Assembly: GCA_022495995.1 (NCBI GenBank)
Contig: JAFEMH010001472.1
Coordinates: 310,001-374,000 of the forward strand
Length of the DNA: 64,000 nt
Direction of reading: 5' to 3'
From: Adenophora triphylla var. japonica
Taxonomy: Eukaryota > Streptophyta > Magnoliopsida > Asterales > Campanulaceae
Numbering within the stretch: the stretch's first letter is position 1; each line of letters begins with the position of its first letter. This document shows positions 46,501 through 59,218 of this stretch, piece by piece. Made by a program: the position numbers and the translations under genes. A model generated the notes under the pieces. It saw only the letters and a program-made list of their open reading frames with translations, ran no database searches and was not told the origin of the DNA.

Positions 46501-49500
46501 TCTGTGGAAGTGAAGTCATAAAGATTACCAAAGAACCTTGCTGAGACAATGCAAGAAAGAACCTATGCTTTTAGATGAGTTGGAAAACTATCACACATAT
46601 TTTTCCAGTCATTGTTTCCTTTGGAGATAAGCGACGTGCTCATGATTTTCATAATGCATTTGCATGCCAATAAGTCATATTGTAGTCCAACACATGCAGT
46701 GGCGAAGCCACATACATCACAAGGGGGTCAATCAACCCCCTTCAATTTTGGAATGTGTCAATTTTAGTATTTTCAAATTTTCTTAAAATGACTTTTTACT
46801 TCTAATATGATGAATTTATACATTTTGACCCCCTTAATTTTGAGAAAAGTTTGCACTATATTATTGTTTTGACCCCTTGTATGTTAAATTTGGATGGCTT
46901 AATTACAATATTTATTCCAAAAGCATTCCCCCTTTTCAAAATTTTCTAGCTTCGCCACTGCACACATGTACGCCTCGAAAGATATTGTTGAGAAATTTTA
47001 GGTGATGATGGGAAATTCCTGGATGTCCTGCCGGTATATATCCTTGTCAAGCTTTAGAATAGTGTTCCAAGTAATCTTTCTGTGTTAGGTGTTAACTTAT
47101 TAATTTATCTTTTAATTTAAGAAGTACTAGATGTGTTTGCATATGGAGTAACTGTGCATTCTTAGGGAGGAGTGCTACGATAGTGTCATGAAAGACATTG
47201 GTCAAATGTTCCTAAAGTATCAAAATCACATTTTACGAATTTTTATATAAAGCATCCAAATGCAGTCAAACTGGACCCCCTTCACGTAATTTGGGTTCTG
47301 AAGGCTAACATATGTTCACACTTTCTTTGGGGGATTACTTACGTTTTTTTTTTTTAAAGATGAAGTAACTTCTTGATGTTTGAAAGGTTTTGCTAACTTC
47401 TTTTTCACAGGTAAAGGAATTCCCTGCCCATACGGCTACGGTCAATGATCTTTGCTTTGACTTAGATGGGGAGTACATTGGAAGTTGTTCAGATGATGGA
47501 TCTGTTGTAATTAACAGTCTTTTCACTGATGAGAAAATGAGATTTGAGTATCATCGCCCGATGAAGGCCATTGCAATAGATCCCAATTATGCTAGGAAAT
47601 CATCTAGAAGATTTGCTGCTGGTGGTTTGGCTGGTCATTTATATTTCAATATGAAAAAGTGGATAGGCTACCGGGACCAGGTTTTTGTCCCTTCTTCACG
47701 TGCCTTTTTAAGTTATTTTAGTTAAAAGTTCATATTTTTTGAGAAGTGCATATTCACTGTAGGTTCTGCACTCTGGTGAAGGTCCGATTCATGCGGTCAA
47801 GTGGAGAACAAATCTTATTGCTTGGGCTAATGATGCCGGAGTGAAAGTTTATGATGCTGCCAATGATCAGCGGATAACATTTATTGAGAGGCCTCGAGGA
47901 AGCCCACGCCCTGAGCTTCTACTTCCTCACTTAGTTTGGCAGGTTAGTAGAATAATGGAGACACCCAATTTTTGGATTCACACTAGCAAGAAGCGGGCAC
48001 AATTGGAATACCGTCAGTTAACATGGCAGCCCCAAAGAGCTGCCGCACCATAGTTACTCTTTCTCTGCTTAAGTCAATGACTACTAGGGCACTCTTATAA
48101 TTTGGATTACTAGATTGTTTGCTATATCTTATCGCTGTGATGTTGAATCCAGGATGATACACTCTTGGTCATTGGCTGGGGAACAGCTGTGAAAATTGCA
48201 GCGATAAGAACAAATCAGAACAAAGGCTCAAATGGATCATATAGGCAAATTCCATTGTCCAGTATGAACCAGGTTGATATCGTGGCATCTTTTCAAACCA
48301 GCTATTTCATTTCTGGAATTGCGCCCTTTGGTGATACATTGGTTGTTCTAGCTTATATAACTGGGGAAGAAGATGGAGAGAAGGAATTCAGTAGCAGTGT
48401 TCCCTCACGCCAGGTACATACTTGTGACTACATAATCTTGAAGTGCAGAGAATCACATCTCCAATTTTGCATTTTGTTTCAAATAGACTTAATCATCAAG
48501 CTGAAAGCCAGTTTAGGCTCAGGTCTTTGGTCAATGTCTTGATGCAACTAATATATGCGTACAACGGGCATATCTTCCTTCTATACTGATTATTGTCATA
48601 TCATAGGAGTTTTATTCTGTGATTTTTCCATTAAGAAAAGGCTCTTTTCTTTCCTTGTTTTTTTGGCGCTCAAGTTATAACTTGTACGGAGTAGTTAATT
48701 GTACTATATGTTTGAAGGTAGAATTCGGCCATACTCATCAGTAGTTTGGGTATTCATTCTGTGAGGACTTTCATATTTGAATTTCACTATTTTCCAATCA
48801 ATCTTTGTCAAATGCTTCATGAGACCTTCAGGATATGTTAGTTAGCTAGTGCATGATTCCATTGCAACCCACCCCACATTTTTCTTCTCTTTTGAACTTG
48901 TGTTTTCTGGTGGATAGTGAAACTTTTTGTTTCCGATGATCCTCAATCTTTTTTAGACGAAAGGCTGGTATAATTGCTAAACGTACGGATTATGTTAAGC
49001 AGGGAAATGCTCAGAGACCAGAAGTACGGGTGGTCACCTGGAACAATGATGAACTTGCAACAGACGCCCTACCTGTGCATGGATTTGAGCATTACAAGGC
49101 CAAAGATTATTCACTTGCTCATGCTCCATTCTCAGGTAACATGCACTTGCACATCTTTAGTTTCTGCTCCTATACATCACAAAATACTAAGAATATGGAT
49201 GTAGGTAGCAGCTATGCAGGTGGTCAGTGGGCAGCTGGTGATGAACCAATATACTATATTGTATCCCCAAAGGATGTAGTTATCGCAAAGCCTAGGTTAG
49301 TTGTTGTAGTTCATTTATTTTCAATGAACGGGGACTTCTGCCCTTATAGAAGTAAAAACGTAACTTCATCCCTTGAAATTCCGTTACTCTTCAGTCTTTT
49401 TCATAAGAGGATGTCATTGTTGATCTCCTGATAGAAATATCATCTTTTTACTCTCTCGCGCTTCTACACTTTTTCAATGATCAAAATCTAAGATTTTAGC

Positions 49501-52500
49501 CTTTTCTTATAGGCTCCTTGTTCAAATTTAGCAATTTTCAAATATACATCCTCTTGACATAGGGATACAGAAGATCATATTTCTTGGCTTCTTCAACATG
49601 GTTGGCATGAGAAAGCTTTGGCAGCGGTGGAAGCTGGGCAGGGGCGGAGTGAGCTTCTTGATGAGGTATGTTGTTTGATTACGAATAATTTCGATTCTCG
49701 TTTTTAGTGAATTATTTTGGTTTGATAGGATAGGAAATGCACATGGAAATATCTTCTACTCTCATTTACATGTGCAAGTTATTTTATTTAACGCTCCATT
49801 GTGTTGTATTTGAGCCTAATTAGTAGTTATATTGCACAAAATTGCCCTTCCACATTTTTTTTTGTGAGCACATGAAAAACGAAATATTCAGCCAAGTTGT
49901 GTCAGACTCATTAAAATATCCACGTTTCTGAGTTTGGTGCTTGAGGACTTTCCATACTTGGCTATAGACAAGTTTATTATAGATTCCCTCCTGACCTTTC
50001 TTAAAAGGAACTCTTCGGAGAGGACACAGGTTTTAAGGATTTTTTAAAAATAATGTTAGTGGAGTAGTGTTGTGGTTATGGAAAGTGGAGTAGGAATTGT
50101 CAGTGGGGTAGGGAATAGTAAGTGAGATAGTTTAGTTGTTGTGAGTATGACAATTGGTTCCCATCGAATAAAGTATGTTATAAAATTTCCATTTTTGGGG
50201 TGTGCTCTTTTAAGAGGAACACCTAAATTGGCGAGAAATGTCCTTTCAAATAAGACGGGGGGAGTATGTTATTTTGGCAATGACTGCCATAAGCATATTA
50301 TCCATGGTGATAGATCTATCACATAACAAATAAAGCGGGATCTGGCTGGTGCCAGTTACATGATTGTGCCCCCTGACCTTTTTGTAAAAATGGATGATGG
50401 GTGTGAGGGGCTTATCTACCAAATAGTCATACATTGTTATTTGGCAAAGATTTATAACGGGCAGTCTTGGTTAGTGTCAATTTTCATAAAGTTTGAATAT
50501 GAGTTTCTCTTAATATCTGAAGTCTTGTATCTAAAACAGCGCCATTCCTGTATAAAGTATCTTACTTTCCGATTGTTGAGATCTGCTTCCTGCTAGTGAG
50601 CCTATAACTTACATTGGTTCATGACTTCATTGTTGTGGTGCATACTATGGATGGAAGTAACAATGGCAAATAATTTGACCGAGTTTTTACTAGTCACATG
50701 TCACCCATGAGTGATAACTTGGCCATCGTGATTCGGGCCTGAATTTACCAAATTCATGTAGCTAATTAGAATAAGTCTCGAGAGGGCATTATTTATAGGA
50801 ACGTTCTCGAGTTTATTTACCTGCCCATTAATTTCTTGTCATAGGTTGGCGACTTTGTAAAGTTTGAACATTGAAGACACTTGTCATATGATAATTATTC
50901 TATCATAACTTTATGATTTATTTGCTTAGGTGGGATCGAGATATCTTGATCATTTGATTGTGGAAAGAAAATATGCCGAAGCTGCATCATTATGTCCCAA
51001 GTTGTTGCGAGGATCCGCTTCAGCATGGGAGAGGTACAGAATGCCCTACTGCTTTTTAATCTAATCTTATTTAACAATAAGTGAAGTCGTTTGCTTCTCG
51101 CAGATGGGTTTTCCACTTTGCTCATCTTCGCCAGCTTCCTGTACTGGTACCATACATACCAACTGAGAACCCACGACTCCGCGATACTGCTTATGAGGTC
51201 TGGGAGAAACAATAATGACACAGATTTCACGTGAATATTCAATATTCTTCCGATGATTTGATTTTCACTCTGGGGTCAAATTGTAACTGCTCTCACCTTT
51301 CTTTCCTAACAGTGATTCATATCTTGTATTGCAGATATCTCTTGTTGCTTTGGCAACAAATCCATCATTCCACTTGGATCTTCTATCTACTGTTAAATCT
51401 TGGCCTCCAGCAATTTATTCTGCTTTGCCTGTCATCTCAGCTATAGAGCCCCAGCTAAATACTTCATCCATTACCGATGGGCTCAAAGAGGTCAGCGAAA
51501 GTGTTCCGTTGTTGTATGTATGCAAATGAGGGATATTGCATTGTTTAACTCAGTTACTTTACCATTTCAGGCTCTGGCAGAGCTGTATGTTATTGATGCA
51601 CAGTACGAGAAAGCTTTTTCACTTTACGCTGACGTAAGTGCTGACAGGGCTATTACTGAAAACTGTTCCACCATATTGTATTTATTATGATTATGCCATA
51701 AAGCAAGTCCAGTTATATCTTTTGTTTGATATTGCATTATTGACTCATTTATTATTTTCTATTGTTCAGTTAATGAAGCCAGATATATTCGAATTTGTTG
51801 AGAAACATAACTTGGAAGATGCCATGCGTGAGAAGGTGTGGTTCTACAACATATACTGAAATTGGCGATTGTCTTTCCACATTTTTCTATGTTGGGGGAA
51901 ATGATTTCATATTATTTCAATATTCCATGTTTGAATTTTACTCTTATTGAGAGTTAGTAGTATTATATGCTGTACTTGGTCTGAAATTTTGTTTTGCTTG
52001 GGCTGTTTCAAGTACAAGTAAGAGATGCTACATAATACCTACCTAAAAAACATAAAATGTGCACTGTGATTTTTTCAAGCTTCTATTTACGTTTTTGATC
52101 ATCTGATATCTGACTTTTCCATCTTCACACATCACTTTGCAGGTTGTCCAACTCTTGATGAGTGATGCAAAACGTGCAATTCCGTCTTTGATCCAGCACA
52201 GAGACATAATAACTCCATCCGAAGTTGTTTCCCAACTTTTGGCTGCGAGAGATAAATGTGATTTCAGATATTTTCTGCACCTATATCTGCATTCCCTATT
52301 CGTAGTCAACCCACATGCTGGAAAAGATTATCATGATATGCAGGTATGTCAGAAGGGCTACAGCTGTAAAGTACCTTCCACCATCCCACTTGTTAACTAA
52401 GATTCTTATTCGGGTGAGAGTGGATTATATTTGTAACAAGCTGATCATTATAAATATCTATGCTCCAGCGATGTTGTGCAAGTATAGAGAAGGATATATA

Positions 52501-52609
52501 CGTAATTGGACTTGAGTAAAACTAGGTATAATAGTCAGTGTAGATTTCTATTGTAAAAGTTAGGACTACATTAAAGCATCTGCGACTTCTCTTCTCCTGT
52601 TCGTCTCCC

Positions 52610-52657
<48 letters not shown>

Positions 52658-55600
52658 CCCTCTCTACATTCTCCCTATCTCGTCTATCTCCCTATTTGCT
52701 ACTGATTTCTGGACAGAATAGTTAATACTAATACATGTAACAAGATACATATTCATGGATGATCTGTGTGCGTCTCTCCTCCCCCTTGCAACACCAAAAG
52801 AGATAAAGAACAGAAAAAAGTAAAAATAAAATAAATAAATCAATCAATATTTGATGTATATATATGATGTCATTAATTATGGACACATTGTCTAATTATA
52901 TGCTTCTGTTCCTATGTATAGGTTGAGCTTTATGCAGATTATGATCCAAAAATGATGCTTTCTTTTCTTCGAAATAGTCAGCATTATAGGCTTGAGAAGG
53001 TTTGCAAAGTGAATGTTGGGAATTACATTAGTTTATTTTCTGTTCATTATCTAGTTAATTTTCCACAAAACTAATGACAGGCTTACGAAGTTTGCGTTAA
53101 AAAAGATTTGTTAAAAGAGCAAGTTTTCATTCTTGGAAGAATGGGGAATTCAAAGCAAGCTCTTGCAGTTATCATTAATAAACTTGGGGATATAGAAGAG
53201 GTACATGTCATTCCTATATATGGGGTTGAAATCTATATTTCTGTTTGTGTTCAACTGATGTAGCATGATGACTTTGTGTAGGCTGTAGAATTTGTGAGTA
53301 TGCAGCATGATGATGAACTCTGGGAGGAACTTATTAAACAATGTCTTGACAAACCTGAAATGGTACAGTGTGGGTTCATTTTTAGATCAAGAGCATTGGG
53401 AACATGATCAGCAACTTTTACTGCTCCTTGTGCTACTTCTCATACATTTTTCTTCTTATTGGCAGGTAGGGGTCTTGTTGGAACATACTGTTGGCAACCT
53501 TGATCCTCTCTATATTGTGAATATGGTGCCCAATGGCTTGGAGATACCTAGGTTAGTCTGATCATTTGTTGGTTTTACATTATCTTTTTTGTGTCCCTGT
53601 TGATAATCCTTGTTCTATCTTAATCTTCGCATGACAGACTTTTCTGATAAAATGCTGTCAATCTGTCATTGTCACTCATATGTGAAGGTCTTAGAATAAA
53701 CTACAGATGCTCATTCTTTTGGCAGCTTAATTATCTTCTAATGGTTGTAAATTCCTTGTAATTTATCTGTTGCACACCTCATGTCCTAGATGAAAGTGCT
53801 TATTGCTTGCTTGTATACTCTGACCACTATCGACAACTTCTTACAGCTCAACTGTGCTGCATTCATTCATATCAGCATTCACCATCACGTAACGAAAATT
53901 TCAAGATAACAGACTCTCCAGAAATAGTTTTTTTTTTCCACCTTTGCATAACCGTATAGATACAACCTAATAGGTGTCTCATTGAGGCCAATGGCTATGC
54001 CACCCAGAACTTTTTGGTGAGCGTCATCATGTGACTTTTTACTAGACCCCGTTGCTGTTTCAAATCATCATTGTGAATAATAGAACACCATTGCTACACT
54101 TTATGATTATTTATCCAAATTTTCATTGATTTTTTTTTTTTTGTGTGATTAATCTTAACATTGGGCCAGCTTGTTATGATTCAACCCTACCAGCTACTTA
54201 AGCTGGTCATTGCATGAGACTTATCCCAGTTCAATTTCATTAAACTGGCTTCTACCTGAGCTCAGCATTTTCTCTCATTGCTGTGGTTAGTGGAATGCTT
54301 CAACCCTGATCTGAATGATGATCTCTGAATTAAGAAACATGATTCATGATAAAGGTGGGCAATTTGTCATCAAATGATGATATATGCTACAAAAGATTTT
54401 AAGGCGTGGAGGCTTAGTGCCATCAAGAGATGAAGTAGTGAAATTTGATCCTCTTTTGTGTCAATTTTGAATATGGCAAGTATTATTTTTATTCCCAAGG
54501 CCCTCTTTACAAAAATTTCTGGCTTCAGAACTTGTTACAAGCTCTTGCTACTAAAATTTGGTGAAGAATACTTTAAACCGTAGGACTAGGAGGAAGGGTT
54601 GATCATGTATTGCTGAAAGTAACTCTACAACGTCAGCTAGATATGTACATTTCTCAAGGAAGCACACATTGGAACTTTAAAAGACTTACAAATACAGTTT
54701 GAATCTACTGCCAATTTAAGGAGAAATTTGACTGTGGGACTGAAGTATACTCCATCCGTCCCATAAAGATGTCCCCATTTTCAAATTTTGGTATTCCCAA
54801 AAGGTTAGTCCCATTTCCATAATTTTTAGGTTAATATTATTGAACTTCTAAAATTGCCAACCAAGGAATAAGAGGGAGAGGGGAGAGGATGGGAGCCAAC
54901 CACGGATAAAGAGGGAGTAATCGAGTAATAAGTAAACTTCATTAAGGTTAGTGATGGAAATGAAAATTAGTTGTTCAAATGTTTGAATAGTCAAATGTGA
55001 CTATCAATTATGGGATGGAGGGAGTATTTCTTTCATCTTTTATGAATGTTTGTGACTCAGTGTGACTTCGAACTTTGTTTTTGATAAACTTAAAAATGTG
55101 CCTGAGTTGTTATCTCTGCGCACTTTTGTTATTTTAATTGATTCTTACTATTCATGTTTATCATTGCTTCTTGAAAGAGAATTTCAGCCCTTGTGCTTTC
55201 TCGGTGTTGTTTATAGTTGTGCATTGGTATACTTATGGCCAAGTCTTCTTGAATTATGGAGAAGGAATGCAAATGCTTTAAGAATGTATTTGAATATATG
55301 CGGAGAATTAGATTGTATTTTTAGATGATGTAATCAAAACAAGTTTACAAGGTGCTTATGCCATAAAGGAGACTGGCACATGTATGAGTATAAAAGAAGG
55401 ATCCATATACATAACTAAATGCATCTATGAGTTGAGAATCTAGAAGCTCGTATTGGGGATTAATTGGAAGAAGGTTTAAATTTCTATAACCCTTAGAAAG
55501 GTGAAACATTGGAAATGTGGAATATTCTAGTACTTCTGTTCCACTCGACAAGGAACTTTTGGTCAATTTTAGTTAATTTTGACTCATTCATTAATGCAAA

Positions 55601-58488
55601 TCTATTCATTATATTGAAATACTAAAAATTGTAATTGATAACTCCTTAAATGGAAAAAGTTTCCAACCCACTAGCATAATTTTCTTGAAGTAAGAAGGCC
55701 AACACACTAATCTCTAAACATAGCATTCCAGAGAAACACACAAAAAGCAAAAAAATAAACCCTCCGTCCATGAAACCCTAAACCGCCGCCGCCGGCAAGC
55801 TTCTTCTCCGGCCAAGATGGCCTCTTCCTCGTCGGGTTTTGGCCTTGGCTTAAGCCCAGTTGCTCCTGCTTTTATTCCGCCGCTTGGGAATGGTATGGAA
55901 GGTACGTCTCCTACAAACCCTAACCCTAAACCGCCTTTAAACCCTAACTCCAACCCTCCCGGCCGGCCGTCCCGCTACAAAATCGTTCGCATCTGTGAAA
56001 GGTTCTACGCCCTCGTCAATCAGGGCTCATTCTTGAATACCATCCCTAGTTCCACGTACAAAGGTGAGCCATGCTTGAAGTTTTCAAAAGATATGATCAA
56101 TGTTTTAGTCCAGCCATTCAAATACACCTTGGTTGGAAAATTTTCTCATGGTCGGCCATCAATGGAAGTTACAAGGCAGCATTTCTTGAAGTTTGAATTT
56201 GAAGGCGGATTTTAAATTGGGTCATATTGATCGTAAACATATTCTTATTCAGATTGTGCATGAGGGAGATTTCAATAGACTTTGGGCAAAAGAACAATGG
56301 CATCTTGGGCGTTTTCCTATGCGTGTGTTCCGTTGGTCGCCTTCTTGGAGGCCGGATAAGGAGTCTTCATTATTTTCTGTTTGGGTTGGATTATCAGGCC
56401 TTCCAATTCATATGTTTAACAAGGTATGTTTATTTTCTATTGCTAATATATTTGGGGAGCCGCTGTCTATAGATCAAGCAACTTGTAACTTATCAAGACC
56501 TAGTGTGGCTAAAGTTCTTGTTCAAGTGGATCTTTTGAAGAAACTTTCGTCTAGAGTTTTCATTGATTGCGGAGATGATTTTTCAAGTTTTTGGCAGCCT
56601 TTAGAGTTTGATAACCTCCCAAGCTATTGTAAGCACTGTTATAAGTTAGGCCATGATCTGAATGAGTGTTTCTACCTTCATCCTAAGGAGCCAAACTTGA
56701 AGAATGGGGCTGAAGTTAATGGAGGTAGTGCGGAGGTGCTGAATGAGGGTCACACGGCTGCAAAAGAGACTCCGGAAGAGGTGAATGCTGGTGGTATAAC
56801 GAATGGTGCCAATGTGGGAAAGAAAATGATTTATGTTGAAAAAGCTAAAGTGAAAGATCCTTCTTCGTCAATTGGGAATGTTGAGCCTATCAAGGGGGTG
56901 TCTCAAGAAGATAAATCTAATGGCCAGAATAATGCGAAAATTGATGGTTGTGCTCATGAGACTGAGGTTGTTGTTCTCGATGGGGGGATTGTTCATTCTA
57001 ACGAGCTGTCAGCCGAAAATGGTTGTGAAGATATAGATACCCATAATGAAACGGTTGACACTCAAGGTGTAGAATTGGTTGTCTTGGATGACACAGCTAT
57101 TGTTGATATAAATACAGGCAATGAAATTGGTAGCTCTGCTGTGCGCTTGGGAGCGCGATTGGGGAGCTTTGGCCACTCAAAAATGGGTCTACCCGGCCTC
57201 ACCATCCATCCCTATGACGGCTCCTGCTTTGGATAGCGAAGCTCTAAATCTCGTTCGGGAAAAGGTTAGACAAATTCAAGCTTCATCAGCTCCTAACTTA
57301 CGTTCCTCTACTGCTCGTATGCCAAATCCTAAATATTTTAATTCCGAATTTATAAACCCAAAAAACCTAAAAGAAGCTCTTATTATTCGGGAAAAATGCG
57401 ATTCTGAACCAGAAGGCGGTCTTTCTGCTACTTCTCCTTCGGCATATCATGATGCTCGCACTTATGGGGGTATTGTTGGAGGAGTTCATGTTGATCCGAG
57501 GGCTCCAATGGCTGACAGCGATAATTTTGAAGATGATTACGATGAAGAAGATGGATTTCAAAAGGTTAAAGGGAAACGAGGAAAATCTGGATCGAAAGCT
57601 AAATCAAAAAACCTCAAGCCTAAAAGGCCTTGGAATCCAATAAGGCGATTTGATTGACCTTTTTATTTTTTTATTTTCTGTCTTTCTTTAATTATTGTAC
57701 TTTTGAATTTTTAATAAAATTTAGGGGGCATTGCCCTTTTCGCCTAAAAAAAAAAAACTCAAATGATTTATCAATTACAATTTTAAGAATTTCATTATAA
57801 AGATTACATTTACATTAATGTTTGGGTCAAAGTTAACTTGTGCCGACCAAAAGTGCCTTTTCGGATGGGACGGAGGGTGTATATACTTGGTGTCTTATAC
57901 ATATTAGTTTTGGAATTATCCTAGCTCGTGGAATGGTTGCCAGTTCGTATAAAGGCTAAATCGTATATACTTGTGGGAGAGTTAGGGTTTTGTTACGTCA
58001 CAAGCTTTTGAGAAGGCCATAACCTTCCATTTTATTCCTATTTTCCGTCTGCTCATTAATTACTTTCTGAAAACTGTCTGAGATTTGTGTTTGTAAGTGG
58101 TCTAGATATCATCCAACTAAGAATAGTACTGGTATCTTCTTACAAAGTGATCGCTTGGCATGAAAGAATCGTTATTTCATTTCATGCTCTTTACACTATC
58201 TTTGAATGATATTTTTACCAGAAGATTATGGAATGGAAAGGTCATTGTTGCATACTAAACAAGCGTTGCACTTGTTAAACTTGCCAACAGATTCATTAAT
58301 GTATTTCTCTTTCAGGCTTAGAGACCGTCTGGTCAAAATCATCACAGACTACAGGACCGAAACTTCTCTTAGACATGGATGTAATGATATACTTAAGGTA
58401 CTTCTCGCTTTCCACACTAGTTCCCTCCATTCTTGTCCCATTCCCCCTCTTTAAGTAAGTTGTTGAAAAATCACGGGCGAAGCCAGAT

Positions 58489-58527
<39 letters not shown>

Positions 58528-59218
58528 GGAGGCAAGATCATTTCACTAATTAACAGGTGGCAAAGAAATGTTTTTTTTTTTGTAAACGTAAATGGGGGTA
58601 GAATATTATTTATTGCATTAAGATCCCTAATTTTACATTTTTTTTATATCAAAATATACACTACTATTTATTTTTTTCTCATTTAAACCAAATGGGAGCA
58701 GCTGCCCCCAATACACAAAGGTGGCTCCGCCAGTGGATAAATTTGTAATAATCGACTTTATGCGTGTTTGGCAGGCTGATTGTGTTAACCTATTAATCAA
58801 ATACTACAAAGAAGCAAGGCGTGCATTATATTTGAGCAATGAAGAAAATGAAGCACGTTCTAATAGGAAGGACAATAGGAGTTCTCACTCAACCGAGAGA
58901 GCTCCAATCCTGAAAACCACGGAAGTCAAGTCAAAAACTAGAGCAGGGGGAAGGTGTTGTGTCTGCTTTGATCCTTTCTCTATACAAAACGTATCAGTAA
59001 TTGCATTCTTTTGTTGTCATACCTATCACTTGACTTGTCTTATGGAATCGACCAATTCTGTAAGTGAAAAGAAAGTGCCAGAAAAAACCCATTCTAGAGA
59101 AGATGGATTTTATAGCAATGGTGATTACATTGAGGAAGATGAGGATGAAAATGACGATGATAACCCTTCTGGTACCCCTAAGATGCGTTGTGTCCTCTGC
59201 ACTACTGCTGCTGGTTAA
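43576..59218 (+). CDS. VPS41: Vacuolar protein sorting-associated protein 41 (HOPS subunit)
   Basis: VPS41 is the HOPS tethering subunit that works with RAB7 in fusion at the vacuole/late endosome. Nineteen exons with GT..AG borders give one 958-residue frame: 43576-43839, 47411-47680, 47763-47942, 48153-48413, 49003-49135, 49205-49295, 49563-49665, 50930-51033, 51104-51197, 51335-51490, 51571-51633, 51770-51835, 52143-52343, 52922-52999, 53081-53200, 53282-53362, 53466-53551, 58316-58397, 58775-59218. Arabidopsis VPS41 is about 980 residues. Features: acidic Glu-rich N-terminus (about 12-38), WD40/beta-propeller region (about 50-450, GSCSDDGSVVINS), clathrin heavy chain repeat (about 600-780) and a C-terminal RING-H2 (CCVCF ... 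CCHTYHLTC ... CVLC, about 872-953). Intron 1 (3.6 kb) and intron 17 (4.8 kb) are swollen by mobile DNA. All exons look intact. Confidence 0.95.
44478..45732. mobile_element. Composite foldback / MULE-like element in VPS41 intron 1
   Basis: Outer ends GGGAAAATATAGATATATGC and its inverse (ending 45732). A near-perfect 10-bp flank duplication GTTC(G/C)AAATA at 44468-44477 and 45733-45742 fits the 9-10 bp of Mutator-like elements. Each arm (44478-44766 and 45418-45732) looks like a complete small element with its own inverted ends. The core is ACC/CAC-rich on the left and GTG/GGT-rich on the right, so the whole 1255 bp can fold back on itself. Confidence 0.8.
46091..46190 (+). pseudogene. Degenerate copy of VPS41 exon 2 in intron 1
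   Basis: About 100 bp align to exon 2 at 47478-47579. Shared words are ATGGATCTGTTGTAATTAA and ATGAGATTTGAGTATCAT, then GATGAA(A/G)GCCA. It has a frame break and no complete splice sites, so it is a relic of a local duplication. Confidence 0.85.
46697..46960. mobile_element. hAT-type MITE in VPS41 intron 1
   Basis: CAGTGGCGAAGC at 46697 and GCTTCGCCACTG ending 46960 are perfect 12-bp inverted ends. The 8-bp flanks are AACACATG and CACACATG (7 of 8 match). 264 bp, non-coding. Confidence 0.85.
49980..50266. mobile_element. Degenerate Stowaway-like MITE in VPS41 intron 7
   Basis: ATTCCCTCCTGACCTTTCTT at the left and an AAATAAGACGGGGGGAGTA end at the right. AAAAGGAACTCTTCGG is weakly mirrored near the right end. 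Confidence 0.55.
52606..52655. repeat. Compound (CT)n(CA)n microsatellite in VPS41 intron 13
   Basis: About 25 bases of CT followed directly by about 24 bases of CA. A natural length-polymorphic marker. Confidence 0.95.
54748..55026. mobile_element. Stowaway MITE in VPS41 intron 17
   Basis: TACTCCATCCGTCCCATAA and TTATGGGATGGAGGGAGTA are matching inverted ends with TA flanks, about 279 bp. Confidence 0.85.
55662..57757 (+). mobile_element. LINE-type retroelement with ORF1 only
   Basis: The insertion ends in a 12-A tail (57746-57757) after AATAAAATTTAGGGGGC, as expected for a retrotransposed RNA. It carries an ORF1-like reading frame but no endonuclease/reverse-transcriptase ORF. Its exact 5' boundary and target duplication were not resolved. 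Confidence 0.65.
55817..57657 (+). pseudogene. L1-type ORF1 (DUF4283 plus zinc knuckle), two frame shifts
   Basis: Starts MASSSSGFG. A DUF4283-like region follows (FSHGRPSMEV, then after a frame change LWAKEQWHLG, FRWSPSW and VWVGLSGLPI). A CCHC knuckle CKHCYKLGHDLNEC comes next, then an acidic/basic tail ending KRPWNPIRRFD. The first frame break, near 56205, is consistent with one extra T in a T run; the second lies at about 57190-57230. Related proteins are the nucleic-acid-binding ORF1 of plant L1 LINEs. Confidence 0.8.
58472..58735. mobile_element. hAT-like MITE in VPS41 intron 18
   Basis: CACGGGCGAAGCCA and the inverse of CACTGGCGGAGCCA form imperfect ends. Flanks GAAAAAT and GATAAAT may be a decayed duplication. 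A T-run of more than 30 lies near the left end. The right end is 39 bp from the exon 19 start. Confidence 0.55.

Larger units (their letters stand above)
55531..57881. mobile_element. Stowaway MITE split by a LINE, VPS41 intron 17
   Basis: The left arm starts TACTTCTGTTCCACTCGAC and runs through CTTTTGGTCA, TAATGCAAAT and AATTGTAATTGATAA (to about 55660). The right arm (57760-57881) is its inverse: TTATCAATTACAATT, ATTTACATTAATG, TGACCA-like CGACCAAAAG and GATGGGACGGAGGGTGTA. The two arms are separated by a retroelement of about 2.1 kb. Confidence 0.75.
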
